Shown here one piece after another: positions 1 to 13,300 of a DNA stretch of 57,125 bases. Position 1 is the first letter of the stretch. Each line of letters begins with the position of its first letter. Source of the stretch: Acanthaster planci (lineage: Eukaryota; Echinodermata; Asteroidea; Valvatida; Acanthasteridae); assembly GCF_001949145.1 (NCBI RefSeq), contig NW_019091427.1:998260-1055384 (forward strand). Reading direction: 5' to 3'. The translations under genes and the position numbers were made by a program. A model generated the notes under the pieces. It saw only the letters and a list, made by a program, of their open reading frames with translations, ran no database searches and was not told the origin of the DNA.

Positions 1-308
1 TGTACCCCATTCTTAATCATGATGACGATGATTTCTGACTACCTTTATCTGCAACCGAATTTAGATACATAATACAATCTAAAACACCTTTTCAAAATAC
101 AATATTTCAATATCCAAGCCTTAATTTAAAAATTGCTAAAAAACAGCAGTGCAAATGAAAACAGAATCATCCAATTTATCTAAAACTTGCTACAGCTATG
201 TAGACATTTTTATTTCCACAAGTGCATCAGTCGTACCAGTCCCAGGAATGCAGCTAAATCGGTTTGTGTCTATTTTGCCCTTGATTTTACTAGACACTTG
301 CTCGAGTA

Positions 309-716
309 CTATAGATTGAAACATTTTGGCAGCAATGGGTGACAGTGAAATTGGCCTGACGTGGGCGGAAATATCTTTGGTACGGGGATGACATCTGCAG
401 TCTTGCAGCTCGTGGGAAAAACCGGTACACCCTCTATAACCTGACTGTGAGAGAGGAACAAGAAGAGAAGCAGCAAGAACATTTGAAAATTCACGAAGAA
501 TACATGCAGGGATTTCGTCAGACCCTTGGCTTTGCTAACGTAGAGTTTATCAAGAGCCTTCTTCATAGAGTAGACACTGATGTTAAGCTCCGCTGACACA
601 GGCTCTGTTGACTGAAAGATGCGTGAATTTAAATTATATTTCATATTTGCATCATTTTTTAATGTTACCGACTGATCCAGGTGCACACTGACATACGCGT
701 ACATGATTGTATACAT
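309..716 (-). mobile_element. Degenerate non-LTR (LINE) reverse-transcriptase fragment
   Basis: An open minus-strand stretch of about 135 codons contains a run resembling the start of the LINE reverse-transcriptase domain: a hydrophobic segment, then TADVIPVPK, then LLPK. These recall the TAxVxPvxK and SLLPxxSK motifs of many LINE polymerases. No YxDD motif or endonuclease is attached, so it is a short relic at most. It lies upstream of the first visible thioesterase exon. The match is by motif memory only, and chance is possible. Nothing else coding is seen from 717 to 1348. Confidence 0.35.
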
Positions 717-1348
717 GATGGACTTAAATTATGGTTACACCATGGGGTTAGAGTTTAGTCCTGATGCAGTTCATGAAGTCATATGCTTTTTAATAATTTT
801 CTCGCACAATACTGTTATGTTTAAAACCAGCCTTTTAAAAAATCTAATTGTTACTCATATTTTGCCACTGGTTGCGATTTGCACATTTTATAAGGTCAAT
901 GAAATTGTGTCATATTTTCACATGACTCTAAATAAAATTTGTCCAAATAATCAGTGGCTCGGGCGGTGTTTGTCAAATCATAGCCGTTGCTTGAACTTGA
1001 GTTGCCACTGTTAAAAGGGATTTGACTATGCAGTCAAACTATAATTTACACCTGCCTACCAATTGGTGAGGCTTACCAGTAGCCCTAAAGGAGATGGAGT
1101 GTGGGGTGCGGATGTCCACCCTTCCCTTAAAGTTATTTTCAATATAGTTGCAGTGCATGCTTTTATCTCTGGCCAAGCCGTCAGAAGTTTTGCATGCATA
1201 CAATTCGGTCATACTAATTGCCCTATCCGTAGTGACATACACCATATTGGGTTCTATTTCTCCAGACATTTGGTATGCTGTTGTTTAATATAATCAGTGT
1301 AATGGGACCTGCAGTACAGTTTTTCCCTTTTCATGTTTTTGGGGTCAG

Positions 1349-4300
1349 GTCTGTCTCTAAGCAGGAAATGCCGAGTGGTGTGGTGAAGTATGAGGGCCAC
1401 GCCCATTACATCGCTGACAGTACAGGTGTGGTGTCAGTACCCGACCAGATTTCACTAGGAGGGACCTATACAGGTAACAGCTACAAGGCTTGATAATCAT
1501 TCTATTGCCTTTTGCCGCTGAAACATTTCCTACTTGATGATAACAACTAATGCAAGCATGGATCCATGCAGATCGATCGTCAGGAAAGTTAAATCAAATG
1601 GTCCGTGGTTAAATCATGTTCAACTTTGCCAGAGTACACGAACATGTACCATATACATGTCGGTCCATAGAGACACGCATACTGGCATGATGGCTGTCCA
1701 ACATCTGTCTCACTCAGTATACCACACATTTTGCCCATTTTCTGAATTAATTGTCAGGAAATAGTCAACCATACATGAATGCATGCATAATACTCCAAAT
1801 TGGAGGAGCCTTTTAGCTTAGTTTAACTGCAATCTGTCATTTCACACACAAAAAAATTGTTGATGTCATTTGGCTGATTTTTTTATGGAATATAAACACC
1901 GTCTCCTCTACGACTGTCTGCATCTTGACACCCGGTTTGCTTTGAAATAGACCGAGGAGATAGGTCGGCTACAGAATGGCCATAAATCAAGTGATATATT
2001 CGTTCCACCAAATGCTTCTAACTATCCCTGATACTACATTTAGAGGGGGTTTGCTAATGGAGTCATCGGGACAGTCACTGAAACAGGGCAGGCCAAACCT
2101 ACACTCCGATTTGTTTGTGCGCAAAGTGCTGCGCCCAAATGTTTGTACTCACTGCTACCACGTGTCTGCTACATGATTGTGAAGAAAATACCCTCTCCCC
2201 TCTTGTAAAAGTGAGCCAAGCCACTGAGTCGCTGCTTCTTATCATTGTCAACGTGTCTGGCGCCCAGTAGAAAGTTTACTGACCTCCAATTAAAAGAGCC
2301 AGGCCCCTCCCCCGAATCCGATTCTGGCAATGTGGAAAAAAATCTGTGAGAGACCACCTAAAAATGACCCCACAGGCTTGCCTGAGAAGGTTTTCATCTC
2401 TTTTATTCAGAAAGCTAGCGGGAGAATGTGATTTATGAGTCCTTTGTAATGATAAATATGATTTGGCCATAACGTGGACGATGTGCCGCACAGCTGCACA
2501 AAATGACACACTGCCACCTTGAAGTGACCAAAACAGAAAACCAGGGTATCAAGTTTCAGACCTGCCCGTTCATTTCTAGGAGCCGAAACCATGGGCCTGT
2601 TCTGGAGTATGCGCCCCTCACCGGGCCAACGCTTCGGCGTCCGCTACATTGTCAAAGATGTCACAAAGCCTATGATTGTCCATTTGTCATTGCACCGGGG
2701 CCATCTGAACACGGAGGCACTACAGACGGCTGAAGTGGAGGCCACTGCAACAGTCAAGAGGTGGTACATGGGACAGGACGTAGAGAGGATCACAGTTCGC
2801 TGCGGCCGTTTGAGGGGATCTGTATTTAAACCCAAGGGTATGTTTGCAATGTCTTTGATTAATTACATGTATGGAGGCTTTATTTAATCTTTGAAGGCTG
2901 TGACATACAAACACCCACATATCGTTTAACAGGAGCATAATGAGCAGGTCCATAAAGTGCGTACGCACGAAGCAGGGGTGGTGCCGTTGCATTCACCATG
3001 CTCAAATACCAGAAGCAGCTTTAATTTTGTGCGTCAAAATTCAACTTTAGTATTTTCCACCATCCACCCCACCATTTATCCTCTCATGCCACGGCCATCA
3101 CAAGTAAACTGTAACATTACTCATGACAAAAACACCAGCTGCCGGGAGTTTCGGAATTGTACATGTGGAATGAGTATACGATCAGGGAGGAGGGGAGTTG
3201 GAGCCACTGCATATGCCATGGGTACGGACGGGGTTGGAGGGTCTGAAAAGTTGACATTTCATGCCGTTAACGCTGCCCTTATTGAGTTAGTATACAATAA
3301 CGTTCGGAATAACAGTTTGGATGTAAATTCCCAAGGGATTGAAGTTTTCCCCTCTCTTTGTCTTGGGGATGGGATGAGATGAGCCCTGATCATTGAGAAA
3401 TATGCAACATACGTACTGTGCCTTAATGACTCCCAAGTGTTACAGATGGAACTTACTGTACAATTGGCGGCAGATAGAAAGTTGGCCAATATGTCTAGCC
3501 TCTGTCAAGGGATGGGTTTAGGACAGAAAATGATACTGTCGGCTGAAGTTCGAAGTTGCAATTTGGTAAGGGTGCCAACTATACCACCAGCTACTGGTAC
3601 GATGGACTGTTACGTTTAACTTACATGTATGTACATAGAAGTTTTAGGCCTGTATTTTGGACACGAGAATGCATGTTTATATTGTCAGTTGGAAATTGAT
3701 GCAAACATCAACATGTGCATGGGCACATCTGTGCAATGTCGACGTCCTATAGGACATGACTATAAAAGCACAGATGTGTCCATGCAAATGTTGAAGTATG
3801 CATCAATTTCCAACTGACAATATAAAGCTTGCATAATATAATATGCTAAAACGGTACTCGTGATTCATTAAGTAAAATGTACTTAATGAATCAATTTTGG
3901 CAAAAATGTGGGCTTCAAGGGGGGGTACGTTATTGACTCTCTACCTGTTTGTCCGGTCCTCCACACTTCTTTTGCTTATGCAACAAAATACACTGTATGT
4001 TAAGAAAAAGGTAAATCTCACATTACGAGTTATATTGTTTTCAATGACCAGATCCCACAGAGTGAGTTTTAAGGCTATAGTTTTGGTAAGTCTATGTCAA
4101 TTTGCGAGAAAAAGCAAATTAATTCTTTAGGTATGTGACCTGTTTGGACACCCTGCTGAAAATGGACAGTATGTTGCTAAAAAGTGTTGAGAGTTCCTAT
4201 CGATAACATATGCTGAAAAATTCTCTGTAAGGACTTTCATTCAATAGTTCACCTGGTGACTTGACTATAGTTTTGTTAGGTTGGATCACATGGCGTTTGT

Positions 4301-7300
4301 TGTATGTTTTCAGGCCCTGGTCCATTCCCCGGTGTGATTGACATGTTTGGATCCGTGGGAGGGCTTACAGAGTTTCGGGCGGCCATGTTGGCATCTCATG
4401 GCCTAGTCGGCTATGCTCTGCCATACTTCAGATATGATGACCTGCCGCAGCACATGTGGGACCTGGAACTGGAATATTTCATGGTTTGACCAAAATCGAA
4501 CAGAAGATGAACTTCAGATACATGTATTTTATAGACTTGCAACTGGTGAATTGACCTACATTATTCAAAACAATGAGAGTCTTTGTTAATTGCTGCACAG
4601 AAAGATGCCTGACATTCACAGACTTTGGGCATTATGTTAGTTGTATCAACACTATTTGTCATAGTTGAAGTGCAACATGTAATTTGTTAGCAGGAAACCA
4701 GACTTTGGCATTTTGTGCATGCATGTAGGAAGCTGTTGATTGGTTGAGCAGCCAGCCTTTTGTAAAGCCGGGCGGTATCGGATTGGTTGGGGTATCACTG
4801 GGCGCACAGATGGTCTTGGCCACAGCTTCACATTTTCCAGACAAGGTGAAAACAAAATGCTTTTGTCAGAATAGGCAATTTGTGATGCAGCTTGGAAGAC
4901 CGACTAAACAGAATTAAACAGAATAAAACTTGCATTTGTCAAGCCTGCCTTCAAGTACATGTATATCCTCTTATTACAGAGATGAACTTTGTCTTCTGAT
5001 GTATCATTAGGTTTATTGGTGCATTAAGCAGGGCTTCAGAGCTTTTTATGACCCATAACTTTAAATTCTGTGTAAGGTTACATAAAACACGTTGCCAATA
5101 ATTTTCAATATTAGGTACTGGTCACCTCAAACTGTTGCCATGAAGCCTGTAAAAATTTAGATATTTAATTGATATTATACATATATTTAGAGTTGAAAAA
5201 TCTTACGCAGATTACCAATACATATGCATTATTTCCTAGTCCATAACGTCCATTCGCTAAAATCTCGATTACTAATAGTGCAGTCTCACTCACTCCCCCC
5301 CCCGCGAAGGCGTCGGCCATGTTAGTCCTCTTTTACTTGGCACCATTACGTTACGGAGCGTATTGTTCTGGCTCCGAATTATTGGAAGTTTTTTTCCTTT
5401 TCTATAACACATGTTTCGGTGTTATTCCTTGATCACCTTGCTTATTTATGTGTTCTAATTCTTGTGAACGGTAAGATTGTTCCTCTTTCATTCTGTTTCT
5501 AGAATACGTTACGGTTCCCTTTTCAGTCTCGCGCCGGTGGCAGGCTGACCTTTAATTGACCTTTCCGAGTTCGCCCAGGTGGGGCTGTTGTTTTGACATA
5601 AATACATTTTATTGTTGTGCCAGAATGAACTGTGTACGTGTGCTTATTTGTTCTGTTTTCCTGTACATACTCTGTGAGTCACCCTAAATTATGGCATCTT
5701 TATTATCAGTATTATTATTATCAAGAGCAGTTGTTTCGTTTTTTCTGATCTTTGCTTGTTTTTCTTATCGCCGGACAGCAGGCGATAGCTAGTGGTGCAG
5801 TGGTGCAGGGACAGTTAACGGTGCGTTAATTGGTTTCGGTCCTTGCTAATTTAGGGAATAGAACAATGCGTGGTTTACTATTCCCTCCCTTCGGCCAGTC
5901 CGGGGTACGGCCGTACGATACCCTCATTTACTCCGGTACTGTACTTTCGAACATATGAGTTCGCTCTTCGAGCATCGAGTAAAATTCGCGAGCTCGTAGC
6001 AGCGGTACTGGTGTTTTATGGTACTTTCGCCGCACGGACGCGGACCCTGAGATACGGTATCTCCGGTCCGATTCCGCTCCACTACTGCCTTTGAGGCGCT
6101 GCTCGGGCGACTCAAGTCTCAGCACACCGTAACAGACGTCGGTGTGTCAACGAGCGTTATATACAGCCTTCATCGAGCTTGGGGCGTTATTGGCCCCTAC
6201 GCTCCACTACTGCCTTTGGGAGCGTAGCTGAGTTTGCCATTTGCGGAAGCGCTCGGGCAGCTCAAAACTCGGCATACCGTAACAGCTAGACCTTGGTATT
6301 GCCCCAGTGCTGGGATTTCTCCGATGAGCGGGTCTCACCCTACGGCCTCTTCGAGCATCGACCAACGTGTTCAGCTTGCTTCCACTCCCCACGTTTGAAG
6401 CACGTGCGAGCACACCCCAAAGGCAGACAGCTCAGGGCGTGACTCGGCACCCCGTAGTCGGCTCGGCTCCTCAGCGTTGGTTAGCCGTTACCTGCAGGGA
6501 TGTTTTTTTTCTGGTGAGCACGTCTCACCCTACCGGTCGCTTCAAGCATCGAACAACGTGCCTGACCCTCACGTTTCCCTGCGGTTGGAGCACGTTCGAA
6601 TTGACCCTAACGCCGATGAATAGGGGCTGATCTCGGCGCATTACAGTGGCAGTCTACTGCGTGAGAGAATGCTGTTCGGCTATTTATTTGCGGTCTCTTT
6701 CCCTTGTGCAGCAATGTACCTTGCACGTGGTTGCTGCCTGGTCTTCACCGCTTTAGCCGTGAATTTTCATTTCCTGTCCGTCGAATTTGGCCGGGGGTTA
6801 CCCGCTTGACGTGGTAGATTTTCTTGTGTATTTTTTTTTGTCCTTTGCGGTTGGTTTGTTTTGGACAATGGCTCTTCGCCCAACGACTGTGACTAACGGG
6901 ACGATTGTTACGGACCGTTCCAGTCAAGATACAAACCTAGCTTCAGTGTCCAGAACCTGGCCGGCCCTGGCATCTCCAGCCCGCTCTTTACCTGGGGATA
7001 CCAAGCCTACCAGCTTAATACGACGTAGTGGCTTTTGGCCGCCCCCTACCGCTGATCCCTTTCCACAGGGTGTGGCGTCCGCTAGTTTTTCTCCGGCTTC
7101 GGTGCAGCGGGATGAACCCACAGCCCCGTCTCCTGTACAGGATTCTTCTCAATTAACAGAAGTGGGCAGAATCACAAATCTCCAAGCCACTCTTCGTCTT
7201 CCGTCCACTCTTCCAAACAAAAAGAGAAAAAGTCAATCTCCGTCTACCAAAGATACGCTGCGAGCTCTGATAGAGTCTATCTCGACACTTATTTAGCATT

Positions 7301-10300
7301 ATACTCATCCTCCGACCGCTACGCATCCAGATCCGGATCCTTATTCCCCGACCCGGCCCGTTCTGTGTTGCACACGGGGCAACGGGATCTTCCTTTGTCT
7401 CTTTGGCCTTCTCAGCCGGTGTCCATTGAGGCCCATTCCCTTGATCTCTCCGCTGGTCCTGGCCCACCGTGTCTCTGATTCGGGTCAGTCACAGGATGAG
7501 AAGAGCCTGTTCGGTTAATGATCTGTCTCCAACGTGAAATGATTCAGTCGCCCCTCGTTCAAGCGTCGCACACCAGGGTCGTCTTTCTCCTGTCATCTTG
7601 TCTTTCAAGAGCTTCCTCTGGAGCACGCATGCGTAGAAGCCATGGATAAGCTTGCGAAGGTCAAGACTGGTAGGCCTATTGCGGCAACCGTTCTCGCTCG
7701 TACTTCAACTTTCTACCAGGCGATTATGATACTTACTTATCTGTACCCGATCCGCCTTTGGCTGTTAAGGATAAGGTGTACCCGGCTGACTAGCCGCAAA
7801 CCTAGTAATGTCTTCGGTGACAAGTCTCTGCGACGTTTTGAGGGAGCGCTCCAGGATATCAATTCCTTCATGGATTTGCATCGGCTGTTTGGCTTTCCTA
7901 GCCGTGAGTCTTCCATTGACGCTATGAATATCCCGTACGAGTTAGTGAAATCAGCTCTTCGAATAATCCCTCTTTTGGCTATCAAAGGATCTTTTTGCAG
8001 GCCAGTATGTTAGTCTTCTGGAGAGTGAGGTTAAGCGTCTTGACGGCGCCCGGAAGATATCCCCCCGCCAGCCAGCTGAACCTCGACGTGATGTGGTACG
8101 AACGACGTCCCAAAGGCCATCCCGACCGGTCCATCCTCCACCGGCTCTGAGTGCTCTGAGACCTCAGGGTAGTATGACCCGGCACCTCCAGTGATATGCC
8201 GGGGACCGACGCCAGTGACTACTCCGTTTCTCCCGCGGCCGCTAATCTCAAACCCGTTGGCGGTCGCCTGCTCGATTTCGCGGGTTTCTGTGGAGAAATA
8301 ACTTAAGACGTCTGGAATTTACGAGTCGCCCTCCGTACGATGTATCTTTTAGGCCGACACCTGTTCCAAGAGATCAATCTCAGCGATAGGCTCTGGAGAC
8401 GGAGAAGCGCGTCATTGTTCTCGTGCAGCCATGGGGAAATCATTAGAGCTTCATGTAGACGTTCTTTCTGACCCCGAAGAAGGAACCGGAAGTGGAGGCC
8501 GATTCTGAGCTTAAAGCCACAAAACGTTTACATAAGACTAAGGAAGTTCAGAATGGAGACGCTGCGCACCGTCCTACGATCACTTCCCGTCCCGGATTTG
8601 GCGTCGTCTATCAACTTACAGGACGCCTACCTTCCCATTCCCATTCATGTACAAGACGGCCCGTTCCTCCGCTTTTCATATCGTCACCTAGTCTTCGAGT
8701 TCCGCGCCCTGCCTTTCGGCCTGTCCACCGCTCCTAGAGTCTTTACAAGGGTGGGCCGAGCGGTGGCAGCCTACCTACGACGCTTAGACGTGCTCATATT
8801 TCAGTACCTCAACGACTGGTCGGAGGCTCCGAAGTCGAAGCTGCCTTGGAGACCAAGATAATGTACGACATCGCATCTCGCCTGGGCTCCTTAAGCAACC
8901 ACAAAAAGTCCAGACTGAACCCGTCACAAACACTAACTTTCCTCGGGGCGGTTCTCGACTTGAACAGCTGCATTGTTGCTCCCACTGACGAGCGCGTGGA
9001 CAATCTCATGCAGTGCGTCGCTCTGTTCAGGAGACAACACAAACCAAGCGAACGCCCGGGCATGGCTCCTCTTACTCGGTCTGATGGCCAGCCTCATTGA
9101 CCTTGTCCCGTGGTGCCAGCTTTTTATGTGGCCTCTACCGCTCCATTTTCTCTCTTACTTCAGGCCAACCAGAGATTCCTTCGATTACCAAGTTCCTCTA
9201 TCAGGCCTGATTTGCCTCAGCTGTCGTGGTGGTCAGCCAGGGCCAACCTCATTGCCGGTATTCCCCTTGTTCCAACTCAACACGAGATGGTTATCACCAC
9301 CGACGCTTCCAATCGATTTCCGAAGTCCTCAACCACTTCCGGCCTATAATGACAGACAAAACGGTCTTGGTTCGATCAGACAACGCGACGGCCGTGGCCT
9401 CTCTGACCCTCTGCGTCCTAGCCTGGCGCCTATTACACTGGACCATGTAGCATTCCATTCTGGTTCAAGCCGAACACATTCCAGGAGTACGGAACGCCCT
9501 TGCCCACGCCCTCTTCCAGGGCACAGTTCACCCGACAGAGATGACCCTACAACCAAAGATCGTTCAAGTGCTTTTTCGGGCGATAAACAGGCCTCGCGTG
9601 GACCTCTTTGCATCTCACCTAAACGCTCAGCTGCTGACATGTTGAAGCCGCTATCCACATCCCCAGGCATGGACGTTCGATGCCCTTCTCTCTTACGCTT
9701 TCCCTCCGATATCACTCATTCCATTGGTACTGTCAAAGATCGAACAATGCAATTGCCGCATCCTTCTCATCGCCCCGCTCTGGCCAAGACACGTGTGGTT
9801 TTCCCGGTTAGTCAGGCTTCCGATCTACTACTACCTCCACGTCCGGATTTGCTGTTTCAACCCAGGTCTCGTCTACTGCATCCGAACTCCACTCACCTAC
9901 ACTTAAAGTGTTGGAAGCGATCCTTCGAGCAGAAAGGCCTTTCTTAAGACGCTGCCGCCTTGGCTGCCAAGGGTCGACGAGAGTCCACAAGAAAGATTTA
10001 TGACAGCCGATTACCACATTTTGACTCATTGTGCAAAGGGCGTTTGGCGGACCCGACCGTTGCACCTCTTTCAGTCGTTACCGACTTTTTCGTTCATCTT
10101 TTCCGCTCCAGCCTCCTTGTCTCCACAATTCGAAATTACCGCTTGGCCATCGCGGCAGTGCACGGAGGTTTCACTGATGGTTCTTCTATATCTAGCAACA
10201 TAGCGATCCATCATCTCTTACGGGGAATGCTTATTGAGCGGCCTCCCCTGAAGCGTCTTGTTCCAGCGTGTTGTCTTGACGATGTCCTCCGACTTCTGTC

Positions 10301-13300
10301 TCAGCCCCCCTTTGAGCCTGCGGGCCGTGCCTCCCTCCTGCACCTTAGCATCAAACTGGCATTCTTACTGAAGGTGGTGACTTCTCGTCGAGGTTGCGAA
10401 ATTAAGGCTCTCTCCAAAGCCTAGGGTAACATTCGATGGGAACCTTTGGGGGTACGCCTTGTTCCGGAGTTATGCTTCCTTACTAAGAATCAAACGCCGT
10501 CCTTCCACCCCCCGCAAATCTTTGTTCCTGCAATCCAGTCTTTGGCGTCATAATCGTCAGATGAATGGAAAGAATTATTAGGAAATAATGTATATGTATT
10601 CGTAATCTGGTACATATGCAGTAGTAGACTCAACCCACATTAGTTGGGGAGAGAGTTCTTGACATTAGTAGTTGATTGGGTTGGGTGACAATCAAGCAAT
10701 GCATTTAATGCAAAATCTATCGAAGGAATGTATCTACTAATAATCAGTTCCACCTTTCAGAATACTTAAAATCGTGCTACAATCTTTTCACACGTAGGTG
10801 CCGTAAACGATTTGAATGAAGTTATTCACAAGAATTTTTACCTCTAAATGCCAAATTCTTTGTTGCTTGATGTTCTTTTCCTTTAAAGGTTGACCAGTAC
10901 TGATCAGATTTAGTGCATCAACAGAATGAGGGTCGTTTTCCCCCCTTTTTGTTAGGTGAAAGCAGCTGTTACAATCAATGGCTGTCACGTCAATACCATG
11001 GTTGACCTAAAACTGAATGGAGAGGCATTGCCATTTCTGCCGTGAGTAGTCCCCTTGTATGTCCTTTCACTTCATCTCCCCATGGAATGATACACCGAGC
11101 AGCGGGCATTTTCACAAGGAGATGTGTAAATGCATTGGGGTTTTCTGTACCATACAGATAGAGAGACAGATAAGAGCAGCACTGTAGTACACAGGTTTGT
11201 GCTTGTACACGAACCACACAGAGGCTGGATCTAGTCCGTGAAGTTTGGCTGGCGTCTAGCCCTCAAGCATTGAAGCGCCATGGTTGGGCACTGAAGAGTT
11301 GTCATGCAGCAAAATTGTTTTGAAAAGGGACAATGTGCTAGGAACTGACACATAAATCTTCAACGCAAAACAACCTGTCAGCATTTGTAAAGTTTGACTT
11401 TGCCAAGGACTGTAGTTGTGGTATATAGTTATCTTGAAAACTCTGTTTTCTCAGCTGACAACGAGAAAAAGAAGATACTCATTTCAACATCTTTCACCTT
11501 GTAGGTTTGACTTATACAACGTGAGACCTGCAGCCACAGAAGGTGCCCAATGCTTATTTCATTCCTACAAAGCCATCTATGATATCAATGAGGATGACCC
11601 TCGTATCTACAGGGTAAGTCCCAGCATACACGTGATGACACTGTTTAAAGGGGTCTTGGAATTTTTTGAGGATTTTTGGAAAAATGTATTCAGGACTTAC
11701 ACATTTTACTTTTTGACATGGCATTTCTTCTTGACATGGCATTGCTGGAATTAGAGGTAGATGTAGCTTTGGAATTCTCTTGCACACCATATTAGAACTG
11801 TCAATAACGAAAATGAATTTAAAGCAGTCCTTAAGACTTACCTGTTCCATTAATTGCTTTTAATTGTTGTTTCTTGTGAAGCGCATCGAGACTTTGGTGT
11901 GATGCTCTTTATAAAAACTGTGTTATTATTATTAGTAGTAATTTCCAAATTTTGCACAAAAGTAAGTGCAAGACTTATGGATGTTGAGGTTTCACTAGTG
12001 CACACACTCTAGTGTAGGTCCACACGTAGGGCTGTTGATGGCTTTCATTTGAAATCTGTCTCTTAAGAGACTTAAGATGGGGCCCCTTTTACATGCTGTC
12101 TCTTAAGAGACTTGACAGATTTTTTTTGTTGCTCCCACTGGAATGCAGTAGATGGGGCCCCTTTTTACATGCTTTACGGTCAACTCGGTCCGTAACCATC
12201 TCGGTCCGAGCCAACTAGGTCCCAAGTCAACTCGGTCCCTAGTAAACTTGGTGCCAAGTCAAGTCGGTCCCAAGTCAACTCGGTCTCATTTAGCAGTTGC
12301 AACCGAGGAGGCTACTTTTCAAGCACGGCATAGACAAGAGTCTTTCAAGCTTAGTGTAGATTGAAATTAAAATGTATGCCTCTAGATCTGTCTTTAAAAC
12401 AATACAAAATTACTGAATAATGAACGGAAATCGATATTTTTTTTCAATCTTATACCTTGAAAGGCGAAGAAAAAAGTCTTTTCCTTCCTCCCTGATTCTT
12501 TCAAAATGCAAACAGAAATCTTATTTCAACCCTGAGCTGAATGCCAACCACATTGCGGATGTTGCCAATGTCATCGGACATCTTGTGCAGTTTTGGGTTA
12601 AGTGACCCGACCATCATGTAGGCCTACCGCTCAACGAAATAATTAGCTCCTACGTTGACTTGGGACCGAGATAACCTGGGACCGAATTGACTTGGGACCG
12701 AGTTGGTTACGGACCGAGTTGACCGTTATCCATCTAGATTAGGCACAGCTTCTAGTAACGCACCACTGGCCACATTTACAGAAAAGTCAGGCGTCATTTT
12801 ATGTTTGTCACGTACGTTTTTTTATTTTTGCTTTTATTCATCAAAAAAGCCCTTTGGTCATTTAAAGTCGCTGATCAGGGTGGAGATCTTTCACTTGACA
12901 GAGGTTTAAAAAAATCCACGGAAGTTTTTGCAGTTTGAAAGTCAGGTAGAAAAAGAGGTAGTCAAGGGGAAGACGAATATTATTGGAAATCGTAAAAAAT
13001 CAACTTGTAAACTACGGCTACACGTGGTGTGACAAAGTTTTGAGGATTGAGGGACAGACTTAATGAGGCAAAGTTTTGTCTGGATTTTTCTCTTTCCTCA
13101 AATCTCATCCCTGAGTTTAAGCATAAACTTGTGCTGGGAGACTAACTGATTTTACTAAGTATACTAATCAAATTCTGTCCTTCAGCATCAACTCTGAATG
13201 AAATCAACTACATGTACTCATTTGGTGTTAGTGGTTTGGAATGGGTTTTTGCTAAGTACAGTGTAGTTGTGAGTCTATACATTATGACATGGGAACATGG

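Larger units (their letters stand above)
5280..10560 (+). mobile_element. DIRS-type (tyrosine-recombinase) retrotransposon, degenerate, 3' truncated
   Basis: The order on the plus strand is a repeat-bearing leader, a Pro/Ser-rich ORF1, reverse transcriptase, RNase H, and a tyrosine-recombinase-like domain, which is the DIRS layout. RT signatures include [13 protein letters not shown] and QYLNDW, and RNase H signatures include [14 protein letters not shown] and LIAPLWP. There is no integrase or aspartic protease. Frames shift several times, and the recombinase stops near 10552, so the element is dead and lacks its 3' end. The left boundary is a guess from where composition becomes GC-rich. It sits in the largest intron of thioesterase copy 1. 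Confidence 0.82.

Noticed and set aside
1-1348. Search for the first exon of thioesterase copy 1
   Set aside because: No plus-strand match to the copy 2 N-terminal exon was found; it is presumably outside the window.
9344-9715. 123-codon minus-strand frame
   Set aside because: It is the shadow of the DIRS RNase H region on the plus strand.
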